Source: Ensifer sp. BR816 (GTDB lineage Bacteria > Pseudomonadota > Alphaproteobacteria > Rhizobiales > Rhizobiaceae). From it: a stretch of DNA of 64,000 bases. Under the pieces are notes generated by a model. It searched no databases and was not told where the DNA came from. It worked only from the letters and a program-made list of their open reading frames with translations. Position numbers and translations under genes: made by a program. The stretch covers positions 5,873,520 to 5,937,519 of the forward strand of contig NZ_KB905370.1 of NCBI RefSeq assembly GCF_000378985.1. Direction: 5' to 3'. Positions 25,457 through 37,082 of the stretch are shown in pieces; the first letter of the stretch is position 1, and each line of letters begins with the position of its first letter.

Positions 25457-26278
25457 CTAGCCGTAGAGGCTGTAGAGGAAGCGCAAGGCGATCAAGATCA
25501 TGAAAATGCCAAAGCCCGCCTCAAGCTGCCGCCTGTCCAAGGCATGGGCCAGACGTACGCCGAGCGGCGCCACCAGCAACGAGACCGGAATGATCAGGGC
25601 AACAGCGATCCAGTTGATGAACCCGGTCGAGAGCGGCGGCAGACCGGGCTCGCCCCAGCCCGCCCAGATATAACCGAACAATCCGGGAATTGAAATCAGT
25701 ACACCGACACCGGCGGACGTCGCGATCGCCTGGTGAATCGGTCGGTTGTATAGCGTCATGAATGTATTGTTGAGCACCCCGCCACCGACGCCCATCAGAC
25801 CGGACAGAACGCCGATCACCACGCCGACGACCCACTTGACCGGATTTTTCGGAAGCTCCGTTCCGAGACGCCAGGAGGCACGGTTGAACATCATCCGCAA
25901 TGCCACCGCCAGCGCGATAATCGCGAAGATCAACCGCAAGGTCTCGCTGCTGACATAGGCCGCGATCATGGTCGCGAGGATGGCGCCGAGCGGAATGGCG
26001 AAGATCCAATTGCGCAACAAGGCCGTATCGACGATGCCGCGCCGATAATGCGCCAGGAAGGAACGTACGGACGTCGGCACGATGATTGCCGTCGAGGTGC
26101 CCACCGAAAGATGCATCCGCACTGCGTCGTCAACACCGAGAAGCCCGAACACCTGAAAGAAGACCGGCACGAGGATCGCACCGCCGCCGACGCCGAAAAG
26201 GCCCGCAAGCACGCCGGATACGACGCCAGCCGCGGCTAGCGCCAGGGCAAACAGCATCAATTCCGAGAGCGGCGGCAT
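25457..26278 (-). CDS. TauE/SafE family sulfite exporter-like permease
   Basis: A 273-residue protein with about eight membrane segments in two similar halves. Each half carries the glycine motif of the family: GVLAGLFGVGGGAILVPVF near residues 22-40 and GVLSGLMGVGGGVLNNTFM near residues 155-173. Members export sulfite or other sulfonates. Its position upstream of blh and bigR on the same strand fits removal of oxidised sulfur from sulfide detoxification. It may form one transcript with them or use a separate promoter. Confidence 0.85.
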   Translation of the reverse strand: MPPLSELMLFALALAAAGVVSGVLAGLFGVGGGAILVPVFFQVFGLLGVDDAVRMHLSVGTSTAIIVPTSVRSFLAHYRRGIVDTALLRNWIFAIPLGAILATMIAAYVSSETLRLIFAIIALAVALRMMFNRASWRLGTELPKNPVKWVVGVVIGVLSGLMGVGGGVLNNTFMTLYNRPIHQAIATSAGVGVLISIPGLFGYIWAGWGEPGLPPLSTGFINWIAVALIIPVSLLVAPLGVRLAHALDRRQLEAGFGIFMILIALRFLYSLYG

Positions 26279-26587
26279 GGAAAATCCAATCTTCTTGAGG
26301 GCCGAGCAGCTGAAGCCGCCAATGTGGAAGGAAGTGCGCCATCACTGTCATGAAACGGTGACGCTTTTCAATCACCTTTGGAGGGCGTTGAGCAACCCCG
26401 CTCTCGTGATTTGCGCGCCGGGGGCCCCCTATCCTCCGGTCGTTTTGGCCGGCCCCGCGCCGGCCTCTTTTTTTTGCGGCTGGCCGGTAGAGCGGGATGC
26501 GCTCACATAGGTTCGCGCCGCCGCTCTATCTGTTTGTTTTGCCGCGTTTGTGCGACGCCAGGTGATTCCACCTGACTGCAAAATGCT
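26279..26587. other. 309-bp intergenic region with a candidate small RNA on the plus strand
   Basis: Both flanking genes are on the minus strand, yet the gap contains a textbook terminator on the plus strand (26447-26475). The sequence just before it has a single-stranded-looking CCCCCTATCCTCCGG segment, an anti-Shine-Dalgarno-like CCTCC, as in several alphaproteobacterial trans-acting RNAs. A transcript from about 26365 to 26475 is possible. I see no convincing promoter and no good protein-coding frame. Confidence 0.4.
26447..26475 (+). terminator. Intrinsic terminator without an obvious upstream gene
   Basis: GGCCGGC (26447-26453) and GCCGGCC (26459-26465) form a 7-bp GC stem with a 5-base loop, followed by TCTTTTTTTT. 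No annotated gene runs toward it on this strand. Confidence 0.75.
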
Positions 26588-27814
26588 CTAATCGCAATGG
26601 CGGTAGCCGGACTTCCGGGTCCTGAGGTCGAAGTGGAAATGATCCTTGTGGAAGGGATCGCTGCCGGGACCGAGCACGGTGTTGAAATATTTGCAGCTGT
26701 CGGCGCGAACGGCCTTCAGGAGCCCGCGCTCCCGGAAGGCGAAGAAGCCCTTCCGGCGTACATCGATCTCCTTGCCGTTCTTCAGCACGAATTTGCCGAC
26801 GTCGATCGCATTGCCGCGCGCATGCTCCGACATCGGGTTACCGCGGCGCGAGTTCATCGTCCGGCAGGAATAGCCGCCGAGCGGCTTGATCGTGCTGACA
26901 CCGGACCAGTAGCGATAGCGCGAGGACGGCGCGAGCTCGTATTTCACCCACTTGGCGAAGGCTTCCGTCACCTGGCAATTGAGTTTTACCGCAGGCTTCA
27001 CGGCGATGTTGCCGGAGAGGCCGCTGATCTCGACGGGATAGTCGATTCCGCATGACGGGCCGTTATGGATCCGCGGCACATCGCGGAAGACGACGCCGAG
27101 CTTCTTCAGTCTCTGGCGGCAGGCGATCTCCGACCGCGGCATTTCGCCGGTATATTCGGGCGCCGACAAAGGATTGCGGGCGCGCGGCAGGAAGGCGACC
27201 TGTTGTGGCTCCTCGGCGCGCCGAACGGCCCGCTGCGGCGCAACCGATCGCGCCCTCTTCGCCTCCTCTGCCGAGATCTGCTCCGGCGTCAGCGGCGGCA
27301 AATCGGGATCGTAGCCCGAGGCGGAATCCGGCGTGAGCGCCGGCTCGGCCGGGCCGCCGAGCTGGTGCACATCGTCCTCTCCGATGCCGCCGACGACCGG
27401 CTGCGTGGCGTTGCCCTCGGCGATGTCACCGGATTGCTCCTGCGCCAGGCCGACGACCGGCTCGACGCCGAGCATCGCGTCCATGTTGACGCCTTCGGGC
27501 GGGACCGTCATCGGGCCGGCACTCGCGACCTGCGTCTCCGCCATCTCCGGCTGGCTGTCGATCATTGGTAGGCTGCCCTGCGGCTCCGCTGCACCGGCGG
27601 TCCTGTCGTTGAATGTCGATACCGGCTCTTCCGACGGATAGGCCGCCGCCGCCTGTTCCGGATTGGCGACGACACGGCTCGGCCGGATGGCGCCGACGCG
27701 CGACGCGCCGTCGACCCCGGCGGTCGGCGACAATGCGTCCGTGCTACAGGCCACGAGGGGGATCGACAGCAGCAACGCCGTCAATGGTCGATGGAGAAGA
27801 GAAACATACGCCAT
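26588..27814 (-). CDS. Extensin-like C-terminal domain lipoprotein (M15-peptidase-like)
   Basis: A 408-residue secreted protein. The N-terminus ends in a lipobox (SIPLVAC), so it is probably lipid-anchored. A long disordered Pro/Glu/Ala-rich linker covers about residues 25-215. The conserved C-terminal domain has CRQRLKKLGVVF, PSCGIDYPVEI, SEHARGNAIDVG and HKDHFHFDLR. The SxHx6D and HxH arrangement matches zinc D,D-carboxypeptidases of the M15 type, so a peptidoglycan role is likely although the family is named extensin-like. It follows the Kazal gene on the same strand by 207 bp. The start at 27814 is inferred from the signal peptide. Confidence 0.8.
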   Translation of the reverse strand: MAYVSLLHRPLTALLLSIPLVACSTDALSPTAGVDGASRVGAIRPSRVVANPEQAAAAYPSEEPVSTFNDRTAGAAEPQGSLPMIDSQPEMAETQVASAGPMTVPPEGVNMDAMLGVEPVVGLAQEQSGDIAEGNATQPVVGGIGEDDVHQLGGPAEPALTPDSASGYDPDLPPLTPEQISAEEAKRARSVAPQRAVRRAEEPQQVAFLPRARNPLSAPEYTGEMPRSEIACRQRLKKLGVVFRDVPRIHNGPSCGIDYPVEISGLSGNIAVKPAVKLNCQVTEAFAKWVKYELAPSSRYRYWSGVSTIKPLGGYSCRTMNSRRGNPMSEHARGNAIDVGKFVLKNGKEIDVRRKGFFAFRERGLLKAVRADSCKYFNTVLGPGSDPFHKDHFHFDLRTRKSGYRHCD

Positions 27815-28021
27815 ACCACTTGCCGCCTTCGTCCATGACAAAGCCACGACTTTGTCGGTCCACCGCCCGCCCACAGTCGAAACGTGACGTCCCGCTATGT
27901 CGCCAAGCGGGCAAGCAGTGGAAAAAGCCGCGTTCAGGACGCACTCTATGCAAACGTGGTAAACGAACGGTTTTTCCGGCGCCGAATCTGGCCCGCATGC
28001 CAGCCTTTTCGCCGCCTTCGC

Positions 28022-28567
28022 TCAGCCGCACTCGCCGCCATGGACGATCCGGAAACCAGCGGCACCGGCCTCGCAGGCATTCGGGAAGGTCGTAAGCCGT
28101 CCGCCGCGCTGGCCGCACACCGGAGCATATTCCCGCGTGCAGAACTGCTGTGGCGGCGCGGGTTCGTCGCTGCGACGGCATTCGCCCGCCTCGATCACGC
28201 GGAATCCGTCGGCGCGTGCCACGCAGGCATTTGCAAATGTCCGCCTCAGCCTGCCGCGCTCGCCGCAGACCGGTGCGTATTCACGGGTGCAGGCCTGCTC
28301 CACCGGTGGACGGAAATCGGGCCGGCATTCGCCGCGGTGAAGGACGCGAAATCCGTCGGCACGGGCATTGCAGGCATTGGGAAAGGTTCTGAGCCGGTTG
28401 CCGCGTTCGCCGCAGACCGGCGCGAATTCCATCGTACACATTTGCGGCGGCCGGATCGGCGGGCCGGGGCGCGGTTCGTCGACGACAACCGTGCAGGCAG
28501 AGACAAGGCCCATTACCATCGAGATTGCAACGGTTGGCCGCGAAATGAGAAACCTGAGAAGCGACAT
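28022..28567 (-). CDS. Lipoprotein with three tandem Kazal-like protease-inhibitor domains
   Basis: A 181-residue protein starting at the ATG at 28567 with GGAGG five bases upstream. The signal ends in a lipobox-like GLVSAC. Three near-identical modules of about 45 residues follow, each with the order C...EFAPVCGERG...TFPNACNA.ADGFRV...GEC (EYAPVCG in the second and third). This is the Kazal core, but each module keeps four cysteines, not the usual six. Kazal domains inhibit serine proteases; here the target may be an external protease from host or competitor. Domain call is sure, function inferred. Confidence 0.82.
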   Translation of the reverse strand: MSLLRFLISRPTVAISMVMGLVSACTVVVDEPRPGPPIRPPQMCTMEFAPVCGERGNRLRTFPNACNARADGFRVLHRGECRPDFRPPVEQACTREYAPVCGERGRLRRTFANACVARADGFRVIEAGECRRSDEPAPPQQFCTREYAPVCGQRGGRLTTFPNACEAGAAGFRIVHGGECG

Positions 28568-28711
28568 AGAATCCTCCGCGAACGTGCTGTGCCTCGAGCG
28601 ATCTGCGACAGCCGCCCTCTCCCGGCGCGATCTCACCCGGGATGGACGATGCCGTCAATATCCGCGAACCGGTACAGCTGCATGCAACTGAGGATAGGAA
28701 CAACAAAGGCG

Positions 28712-28746
28712 CCGAAAAGAAGGACCCGCGCTCCTTCGAACGCGGG
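28712..28746 (-). terminator. Weak terminator candidate after the chemoreceptor gene
   Basis: On the minus strand CCCGCG and CGCGGG form a stem with a 10-base loop, followed by TCCTTCTTTT. It lies between the chemoreceptor stop and the Kazal gene. Confidence 0.4.
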
Positions 28747-28773
28747 CCAGTGAAATTCGCCTTTTCTTATTTG

Positions 28774-30582
28774 TCAGGCGGCCCGGCCGTAGGCCGCCTG
28801 CCCGTCCCTCAGGCGGAACCTATCGAGCAGCGTCTTCAATTCGCGGCTTTCCTGCGCCAGAACCTGGCTCGCGGCGGTCGTTTCCTCGACCATCGCCGCA
28901 TTCTGCTGCGTCATCTGATCCATGCTGTTGACGGCGGTGTTGACCTCATGCAGCCCCGTCGCCTGTTCCCGGGCCGCAGTGGCGATCGAGGCGACCTGTT
29001 CGTTCACCTGTTTGACGAGGGCCTCGATCTCCATCAGGGCGTCGCCCGTGGAACGAACGAGCTCGACACCCGCGCCAACTTCCTTGACGGATGTGCCGAT
29101 CAAATCCTTGATCTCCTTTGCGGCCCCGGCCGAACGTTGCGCGAGCTCACGAACTTCCTGGGCGACGACCGCAAAGCCACGCCCCGCCTCGCCCGCCCGA
29201 GCCGCTTCCACGCCGGCGTTCAGTGCCAGCAAATTGGTCTGGAAGGCGATCTCGTCGATGACGCCGATGATCTGGCTGATACGGCTCGATGAATCCTCGA
29301 TCCGGCCCATGGCGTCGATCGCGTTGCGGACGATCCCGCCGGATTTCGTCGCGCTCGCCTTGGTCTCGTTGACCATGTCGCGCGCCTCGATGGCGCGGTC
29401 CGAGGCATGGCGTACGGTCGAGGTGATCTCGTCGAGCGCCGCGGCCGTTTCTTCGAGCGCGGCCGCCTGCTGTTCCGTCCGCCGCGCCAGATTGTTGGCC
29501 GCCTCGGAAATGTCGCCGGCGCTGCCGTGCACAATCTCGGTCGATTGCGAGATCGCTCCGATGACGTCGCGAAGGGCGGCAACGGCAGAGTTGAAGTCAT
29601 GCTTGAGCTTGCCGTATTCCGGCGCGATCCGCCCGACCTCGGCCGTGAGATCGCCACTCGCCAGCCGCTCCAGGGCGGCGCCGAGCGTTTCCATCGCCTC
29701 GGTCTGGGCAGCGGCGGTCGAACGCTGCAGTTCCTCGTTGCCGCGCCGCTCGGCGTTCAGCCGATCCTGCTGCTCGGCCTCCCGCGAGCGCAGTTCCAGG
29801 CGCTCCTTGACCGAATCGCGAAGCACCATGAGCACCTTGGCCATCTGGCCGATCTCGTCGCCGCGATCCGTTTCCGGCACGTCGGAGGAAACATCCTCGT
29901 CCGCGATCGCCTGCATGGAGACTTTCAGCTTTTCGACCGGCCGCACGACGCTGCGGACGATCGCCAGCGCCGCCATCAGGATCGCCAGCGCCGCCGCGGC
30001 AAGAATACCGCCCATCTGCCACGCGCGCTCGCGGAACATCGCCGCCAGGTCGTCGGCGTAGACGCCGGTACCGACCACCCAGCCCCAGGGCTTGAAGCCG
30101 GCCACGTGCGAATATTTCAGCACCGGCTCCTCGGCACCCGGCTTCGGCCAGTAGTAGTCGACGAAGCCCCTGCCCTGTGCCTGCACGGTTTTGACGAACT
30201 CGACGAACAGGAACTTGCCGTTCGGATCCTTGTTCTGGGAAAGATCCTTGCCGTCCAGTTCCGGCTTGATCGGGTGCATCACCATCGTCGGATGCATATC
30301 GTTGACCCAGAAGTAGCCGCTGTCCTGGTAGCGCATCGCCTTGATCGCTTCCAGGGCGCGCTTCTGCGCCTCTTCGCGCGAAAGCGTCCCGGCCTCCTCC
30401 TGCTTGTGATAGGCCTCGAACACAGCAACGGCATTCTCGTTCATTCCCGAAAGCATCGCCTTGCGTTCGGCGACGAGTTTGTCCTGCGCCTGCACCAGTC
30501 CGAAGGTCAGCGCCGCCGCCATCACCAGCAACGCAAATGCCACGAGCGCGTAAAGCCGCGCCGAAATCCGAAATCGTCTCAT
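28774..30582 (-). CDS. Methyl-accepting chemotaxis protein with a single Cache sensor domain
   Basis: A 602-residue transmembrane receptor. TM1 is residues 10-30 and the periplasmic region about 33-188, with YFWVNDMHPTMVMHPIKPEL and PVLKYSHVAGFKPWGWVVGTG, the pattern of single Cache_2 domains that bind small carboxylates. TM2 (GGILAAAALAILMAALAIV) leads to HAMP and a long signalling coiled coil with the tip IAFQTNLLALNAGVEAARAG. There is no C-terminal CheR/CheB tethering pentapeptide. Among Sinorhizobium receptors the architecture recalls McpV, but I cannot confirm identity. It is divergent from the thioesterase gene. Confidence 0.88.
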   Translation of the reverse strand: MRRFRISARLYALVAFALLVMAAALTFGLVQAQDKLVAERKAMLSGMNENAVAVFEAYHKQEEAGTLSREEAQKRALEAIKAMRYQDSGYFWVNDMHPTMVMHPIKPELDGKDLSQNKDPNGKFLFVEFVKTVQAQGRGFVDYYWPKPGAEEPVLKYSHVAGFKPWGWVVGTGVYADDLAAMFRERAWQMGGILAAAALAILMAALAIVRSVVRPVEKLKVSMQAIADEDVSSDVPETDRGDEIGQMAKVLMVLRDSVKERLELRSREAEQQDRLNAERRGNEELQRSTAAAQTEAMETLGAALERLASGDLTAEVGRIAPEYGKLKHDFNSAVAALRDVIGAISQSTEIVHGSAGDISEAANNLARRTEQQAAALEETAAALDEITSTVRHASDRAIEARDMVNETKASATKSGGIVRNAIDAMGRIEDSSSRISQIIGVIDEIAFQTNLLALNAGVEAARAGEAGRGFAVVAQEVRELAQRSAGAAKEIKDLIGTSVKEVGAGVELVRSTGDALMEIEALVKQVNEQVASIATAAREQATGLHEVNTAVNSMDQMTQQNAAMVEETTAASQVLAQESRELKTLLDRFRLRDGQAAYGRAA

Positions 30583-30795
30583 CCCAGCCTCCTCTAAGTG
30601 GGCTGCAGGATAAAGACAGGTATTTGCGAAGCTCCTAACAAAGAATCGCTAGATTTTACGGTGCCCGATTAACCTTTCGGCAACCAAGACCAGTGCCGGA
30701 CCGGTTGCAGGATGGGGTGCAGAATGGGGTGCAGTCCTCTTTTTCAGATACGCGCCATAGGCTAAACCGTGTTCCGACAACGGGAGACAGGCCGC

Positions 30796-31182
30796 ATGAA
30801 TCCAGTGACCAAGCCGAATGGCGAGCTAACCTTGCGCACCTTGGCGATGCCGGGCGATGCCAATGCCGCAGGCGATATTTTCGGCGGTTGGGTGATGGCG
30901 CAGATGGACCTTTCCTGCGGCATCCGCGCCGCCGAGCGGGCCAGGGGCCGGGTCGTGACGGCCGCCGTCAAGGAAATGGCCTTTGCGCTGCCGGTGAAGA
31001 TCGGCGACACGTTGTGCATCTACACGGATATCGTCAAGGTCGGCCGCACTTCGATGACGCTGAAGGTCGAGGCCTGGGCGCAGCGCTATCTCTCGCAGGT
31101 GATGGAGAAGGTCACCGACGCCATTTTCGTGATGGTGGCGCTCGACGGCACCGGCAAGCCGACGCCCGTGCCGGCGGAATAG
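30796..31182 (+). CDS. Acyl-CoA thioesterase (YciA-like hotdog fold)
   Basis: A 128-residue protein. MPGDANAAGDIFGGWVMAQMD near residues 18-38 is the hotdog active-site helix with the conserved Asp/Asn and GG, followed by VVTAAVKEMAFALPVKIGD and VKVGRTSMTLKVEAWA. This is the YciA/acyl-CoA hydrolase subfamily that cleaves acyl-CoA to free acid and CoA. The ATG at 30796 follows a gggagacaggccgc leader. It is a single gene, convergent with the DMT gene. Confidence 0.85.
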   Translation: MNPVTKPNGELTLRTLAMPGDANAAGDIFGGWVMAQMDLSCGIRAAERARGRVVTAAVKEMAFALPVKIGDTLCIYTDIVKVGRTSMTLKVEAWAQRYLSQVMEKVTDAIFVMVALDGTGKPTPVPAE

Positions 31183-31274
31183 CAAAAGGCCCTGAGCGCG
31201 TCCGCGCCGGTTCCGGCCTTGTACCGCGTCTCCAGCCTGCTGGATCCGGCGGGCACCGCCCCTCGCGAAAACCT

Positions 31275-31628
31275 TCACCCCTTGAAAATAAACGACGCTC
31301 CCAGCGCGATCAGCGCGAAGCCGATGAGTTGATGCCAGCCGATCGACTCCTTCAGCCAGAAGACCGAGAACAGCACGAAGATGGTGAGCGTGATCACCTC
31401 CTGCATCGTCTTCAATTGCGCCGCGGAATAGACGGAATGTCCGATGCGGTTGGCCGGTACTGCCAGCCAGTACTCGAAGAACGCGATACTCCAGCTGGCG
31501 AAGATGACGATGTAGAGCGGCGAAGACGTGAACTTCAGGTGCCCATACCAGGCGAATGTCATGAACACATTCGAGGCAATAAGCAGCAGGATCGGCCAGA
31601 CATAGGCGGGATTGACGGCGAAGGGCAT
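31275..31628 (-). CDS. DMT-superfamily DUF486 membrane protein
   Basis: A 117-residue protein with four membrane helices, starting at the ATG at 31628 with GAGG five bases upstream. WPILLLIASNVFMTFAWYGH and SWSIAFFEYWLAVPANRIG, then QLKTMQEVITLTIFVLFSV and GFALIALGASFIFKG, match the DUF486 family, a half-size relative of drug/metabolite transporters that would have to dimerise. The longer open frame upstream (to 31823) is not membrane-like and is probably non-coding. Substrate unknown. Confidence 0.82.
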   Translation of the reverse strand: MPFAVNPAYVWPILLLIASNVFMTFAWYGHLKFTSSPLYIVIFASWSIAFFEYWLAVPANRIGHSVYSAAQLKTMQEVITLTIFVLFSVFWLKESIGWHQLIGFALIALGASFIFKG

Positions 31629-31864
31629 GAAAACCTCGGGAAGACGCGAATCGGTGTCCGAGCATGGTCCGGGCGCACGCGCCGTTTCAAGCGTCCCCCG
31701 GGCGGCATTGTCGACATGTCTCCGTAGTCGAAAGGCAACGGTCCACGTGACGACGCACGTGCAGTCACGCACGGGTCCGCGCAGCCAGGAAATCCCGGCT
31801 CGCCGTTTCCCTTTTGTACTCATTCCCCCTTTCCTTTCGGGCTGACTCTCTCCATATTCCGGCC

Positions 31865-34858
<2,994 letters not shown>

Positions 34859-35100
34859 TGGATCGAGGGACTCGATTTTAGCGGACCCATTTTTCACTAC
34901 TCCGCCGGCCGACCAATCGATCGACCCATAAGGGTAACGTGAGAAGACGCGTCCTCACGCGCCGTGCCCTGTCCATTTTACTGGCCAATTCACGCAACCA
35001 TCCCGTTTCCCCCCTCTTCACGCAGCCAAAACCCTAAATTTATAGGGAACATTCGCGCAAATTGCGAATTTCAGTTCAAACTAATTTAGGGAGAACGAAG

Positions 35101-35723
35101 ATGCGTATCCTGGAAACATTTTTGACGAGCACCGGTTTGGCGCTGATTTCGGCCGGATTTATTGCATCGGCCCCGGTTCCGGCACAAAGCCAGGATCGGC
35201 CCATCCTTATGGCTCAGCAGTGCAGCCCGCTGACAGACGCGAACTTTGCGGCTTGCTGCGCGGCGGAGAACCGAGCGGACATCCTCACGCCCGCGCAAAT
35301 CGCGCAATGCCCGCCTTTGTTTACGGCAGCGATTGCGCCCACCGATCCCTTCTCAACGACGAACGCCGGCGGCGGCGGCCTCGGCGGAGGCGGGGGTAAC
35401 GGCGGTGGTCCCGGTGGCGGCGGCGGTGGCAACGGCGGCGGCGGTGGCGGCAACGATGGCGGCGGTGGCGGCAACGACGGCGGCGGTGGCGGCAACGGAC
35501 GGCGGCGCGGTGGGGCAACGACGGCGGCGGCGGCGGCAACGACGGCGGCGGCGGCGGCGGCGGCAACGACGGCGGCAACGACGGCGGCGGCGGCGGCAAC
35601 GACGGCGGCAACGACGGCGGCGGTGGCGGCCAAGATCACGGCCAGGGCGGCCAAGATCACGGCCAGGGCGGCCAGGATCGGCACAGGGACAACCGAGACT
35701 TCGGACAGGGTAGCCAGGATTAA
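35101..35723 (+). CDS. Secreted glycine-rich repeat protein, interrupted by a frameshift
   Basis: The ATG at 35101 follows gggagaacgaag. A signal peptide (MRILETFLTSTGLALISAGF, cleaved near AQS) precedes a cysteine-bearing segment (QQCSPLTDANFAACCAAENR) and a Gly/Asn/Asp repeat region. The frame from the start reads GGGGGNDGGGGG to about 35490, then turns into Thr/Ala/Arg-rich sequence running to 35937. From about 35510 a different frame (+2) continues the same GGNDGGGGG pattern, ends in three QDHGQGG-like repeats and stops at TAA 35721-35723. This indicates a small indel within 35487-35512. The role is unknown; perhaps a surface or adhesin-like protein. Confidence 0.65.
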
Positions 35724-35968
35724 CGCAAGGGAACCGAGGACTTCTGCGACCATAACATCATTTCGACGCGCGGATGCCCGCGCGTCAGTGCCGATGACCT
35801 ATGAACAAGTCGCGCCGCCTCACCCAATCGGCGCGACCGCTCCCCGGTGTTGGAAGCAAAGGATCGCGCCGGAAGGAGGCCGGAAGAAGGAAGCATCCGG
35901 TCGTTTTGCTCGCCCGCTTGCTCTAGGCCGTGCCTAGTGCCGACCGTTGCCGTCTTTTAAGCCGGACC

Positions 35969-36556
35969 TTACTCCGCGGCCCGCGCCTCGATCCCCAGCG
36001 GCTCCATCTCATAGGAATAGCCTTCCAGCATCTGATAGGCCTGCTCGATCACCTCTATCTGCGCCTCGGCGGCCTTGATCGCATCGCTGATCGACTGGCT
36101 GCGGGCGCGCAGCATCGAGCCGAGCACGTCCGTGTCCGGCCGCCGGCCGAGGCGGTCGAGGTGTTTGCGGACCCGTGAGCGGTGGCGCTCGAGCTCGAGG
36201 ATGTGGAACCGGGTCTTGACGATGTCGTCCGAAAGCTTGCGCCGCATCGCCGCCACCGGGTCGAAGCTGCCGGGCTCGCGCAGGTCGAGAATGAAGTCGT
36301 TGACGAGCGTCTCCAGCATCATCAGGCCCTTGAGCTGCTTGGGATCGACGAGTTGCGGGTCGTAGCCGGTGTCGTCATAGACCTTGCGGCGCACCGGATC
36401 CTTCAACAGATCATAGGCCGCCTGCAGCTTGCCGAACTCTCCGGCGTCGCCGCCGCGGTCCGGATGCGCTGTCTTCACCGCGCGGCGATAGGCCGCCCGA
36501 ATCGCCCGCTCGTCGGCGTCGCGCTCAAGTCCAAGGAGGGCATAGGGATCGATCAC
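35969..36556 (-). CDS. DnaJ (J-domain) protein
   Basis: A 195-residue protein. The J domain is N-terminal, IDPYALLGLERDADERAIRA to AYDLLKDPVRRKVYDD, with the invariant HPD in KTAHPDRGGD. The rest is helical and charged (FHILELERHRSRVRKHLDRL), with no Gly/Phe or zinc-finger regions, so this is a type III J-protein that would direct DnaK to an unknown client. A GTG at 36556 is proposed as the start, just before the J domain; another GTG at 36565 is possible, and the longer open frame to 36625 lacks support. Confidence 0.78.
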   Translation of the reverse strand: MIDPYALLGLERDADERAIRAAYRRAVKTAHPDRGGDAGEFGKLQAAYDLLKDPVRRKVYDDTGYDPQLVDPKQLKGLMMLETLVNDFILDLREPGSFDPVAAMRRKLSDDIVKTRFHILELERHRSRVRKHLDRLGRRPDTDVLGSMLRARSQSISDAIKAAEAQIEVIEQAYQMLEGYSYEMEPLGIEARAAE

Positions 36557-37082
36557 GCCGGCCACCTGTTTTAGTGCTCTAATTCTATCCGGCCCAGACC
36601 TACCGGTTCGCTGCGCCAGCAGCAAGTCCAGGGCGACCGTATCGGGATGGCGCTACGCTCACCGAAGCGTCGGGGCGAAAATGTGGTGGAAACGAGGCAA
36701 TCCCCGACATTTATCCGTCGCCTCGCGCGCATTAAACTCTTGGAAAGGCCGGTCTCGCAAGGCATTGACCGGATACCGCCAGGGCTAGAAGTCTCTACTT
36801 GCCTTTTCCCCCAATTGCTGCCACTCCTACCCCCGTTCGGGCGATTTCAATCCCGGAGACTGGACTTTCGTTTGAGCCCGGCCATGGCCGGGACAGCCGC
36901 TAGCGGCACCGTAGACGTCTTTTCCCCGATATCGTGACCACTCGACGCCTTTCAGCATATCGCTGAAGACGACATATTCGTTTCCTCCAGGGGGCACGAA
37001 TACACTACCTCAAGCAGACAAGCCGTGCTATTGAAGCGCTGGGTTGCGGCAACTGACAGACTGAAGGAAAAGGACTTCTTCC
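36557..37082. other. 526-bp region ahead of the cold-shock gene; candidate long leader or small RNA
   Basis: A possible promoter is TTGACC (36765-36770) with CTAGAA (36785-36790), a short spacing. Downstream lie a 16-bp perfect palindrome CCCGGCCATGGCCGGG and, a few bases later, GCCGCTAGCGGC, then gacgtctttt. A further hairpin TTCAGC/GCTGAA follows near 36952. Cold-shock mRNAs often have long structured leaders that act as thermosensors, so this may be the leader, or an independent RNA may end near 36920. No convincing protein-coding frame is seen. Confidence 0.35.

Noticed and set aside
35724..35937. C-terminal continuation of the glycine-rich ORF in the first frame
   Set aside because: The Thr/Ala/Arg-rich translation is the repeat read in the wrong frame; the correct frame stops at 35721-35723.
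36647..36937. Plus-strand ORF upstream of the cold-shock gene
   Set aside because: It crosses the palindromes and has no ribosome site or family features; an RNA leader is a better explanation.
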